Shown in pieces: positions 18,988 to 19,588 of a DNA stretch of 19,588 nucleotides. Each line of letters opens with the position of its first letter. The first letter of the stretch is position 1. This stretch comes from Dechloromonas sp. GTDB lineage: Bacteria; Pseudomonadota; Gammaproteobacteria; Burkholderiales; Rhodocyclaceae. The DNA lies in the NCBI GenBank assembly GCA_017302355.1, contig JAFLDQ010000059.1, forward strand, positions 1 through 19,588. The letters run 5' to 3'. A model generated the notes under the pieces. That model saw nothing but the letters and a program-made list of their open reading frames with translations. It was not told the DNA's origin and searched no databases. A program made the position numbers and the translations under genes.

Positions 18988-19588
18988 GCATGGGTAAGGA
19001 GATCGGCGGCATCATCCTCGACCTGCAGAACATTTCGCTGCGCTTTGGCGGCGTCAAGGCGCTGAGCGACATTTCCTTCGATGTACGCGAGCATGAGATC
19101 CGCGCCATCATCGGCCCCAACGGCGCCGGCAAGAGCTCGATGCTCAACGTCATCAACGGCGTCTACCATCCCCAGGAAGGCCGCATCCTGTTCCGTGGCG
19201 AGGAGCGCACGCAGATGGATCCGCACCTGGCGGCCCGCCACGGGATCTCGCGGACGTTCCAGAACATCGCGCTGTTCAAGGGCATGAGCGTTCTCGACAA
19301 CATCATGACCGGCCGCAACCTCAAGATGAAGAGCAACTTCCTGCTGCAGGCGCTCTGGTGGGGTCCGGCGCGCAACGAGGAACTCGCGCACCGGGCCAAG
19401 GTCGAGGAGATCATCGACTTCCTGGAAATCCAGCACATCCGCAAGACGCCGGTCGGGCGCTTGCCCTACGGATTCCAGAAGCGCGTCGATCTCGGCCGCG
19501 CGCTGGCCATGGAGCCGCAGATCCTGCTGCTCGACGAGCCGATGGCCGGCATGAACGTCGAGGAAAAGCAGGACATGTGCCGCTTCAT
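18984..19588 (+). CDS. Branched-chain amino acid-type (LivG-like) ABC transporter ATP-binding protein, 3'-truncated by the window
   Basis: ATPase subunit of a HAAT-type ABC importer. 201 codons are visible of a usual 250-270. Walker A is GPNGAGKSS (residues 44-52), the Q-loop is RTFQN (Q93), Walker B is ILLLDEP (180-186), followed by MAGMN, typical of LivG. The signature motif reads LPYGFQKR (160-167) where most ABC proteins have LSGGQ. The LivG hallmark after the Q-loop (ALFKGMSVLDNIMTGR) is present. The ATG at 18984 overlaps the synthetase stop in ATGA, with AAAAGGG just upstream. The in-frame ATG at 18990 is a second choice. With a synthetase directly upstream, the transporter more likely carries a carboxylic acid than an amino acid, which is inference. 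The partner permeases, binding protein and LivF would lie to the right. Confidence 0.93.
   Translation, partial: MSMGKEIGGIILDLQNISLRFGGVKALSDISFDVREHEIRAIIGPNGAGKSSMLNVINGVYHPQEGRILFRGEERTQMDPHLAARHGISRTFQNIALFKGMSVLDNIMTGRNLKMKSNFLLQALWWGPARNEELAHRAKVEEIIDFLEIQHIRKTPVGRLPYGFQKRVDLGRALAMEPQILLLDEPMAGMNVEEKQDMCRF

Overview
The window is G+C-rich DNA with tightly packed genes and no plasmid or phage functions. The gene content looks like a betaproteobacterium of the Rhodocyclales type (Azoarcus, Thauera or Dechloromonas relatives). That placement is an inference from protein style and gene mix, since no rRNA or other marker is present.

Left part (1-8655, + strand): the 3' four fifths of gltB (glutamate synthase large subunit) overlaps gltD (small subunit), so ammonia assimilation by GOGAT is an operon here. 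It is followed by glmU (UDP-GlcNAc synthesis) and by an EF-G-2-type translational GTPase, a paralogue and not the canonical elongation factor G. A strong bidirectional terminator at 8674-8702 closes this block.

Middle (8746-13567): on the minus strand lie a 78-residue charged protein of unknown function and an AraC-family regulator. The regulator is divergent from icmF, a single-chain adenosylcobalamin acyl-CoA mutase (B12 domain, G-protein chaperone and mutase fused). Two substrate-pocket residues, F592 and Q736, point to isobutyryl-CoA/isovaleryl-CoA and not methylmalonyl-CoA.

Insert-like segment (13568-15049): a 305-base A+T-richer spacer is followed by a methylmalonyl-CoA decarboxylase gene (scpB) with base composition unlike its neighbours, and then by the decayed 5' end of an L-2-hydroxyglutarate-oxidase-like FAD enzyme. 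The segment ends with a second, 60-base copy of the 3' end of an icmF-type gene, 77% identical to the tail of the intact icmF and diverged mostly at silent positions. It is therefore bracketed by two icmF tails and looks like a recombination scar. This is the most unusual structure in the window.

Right part (15060-19588): on the minus strand a Crp/Fnr-family regulator and selD (selenophosphate synthase, Cys form) are likely co-transcribed. Divergent to them, on the plus strand, an AMP-forming long-chain-type acyl-CoA synthetase overlaps by ATGA with a LivG-type ABC transporter ATPase that runs off the window. Together these suggest uptake and CoA-activation of an organic acid.

No tRNA, rRNA, CRISPR array, complete insertion sequence, integrase or prophage gene was seen. 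The one gene-free stretch longer than 300 bases is 13568-13872.
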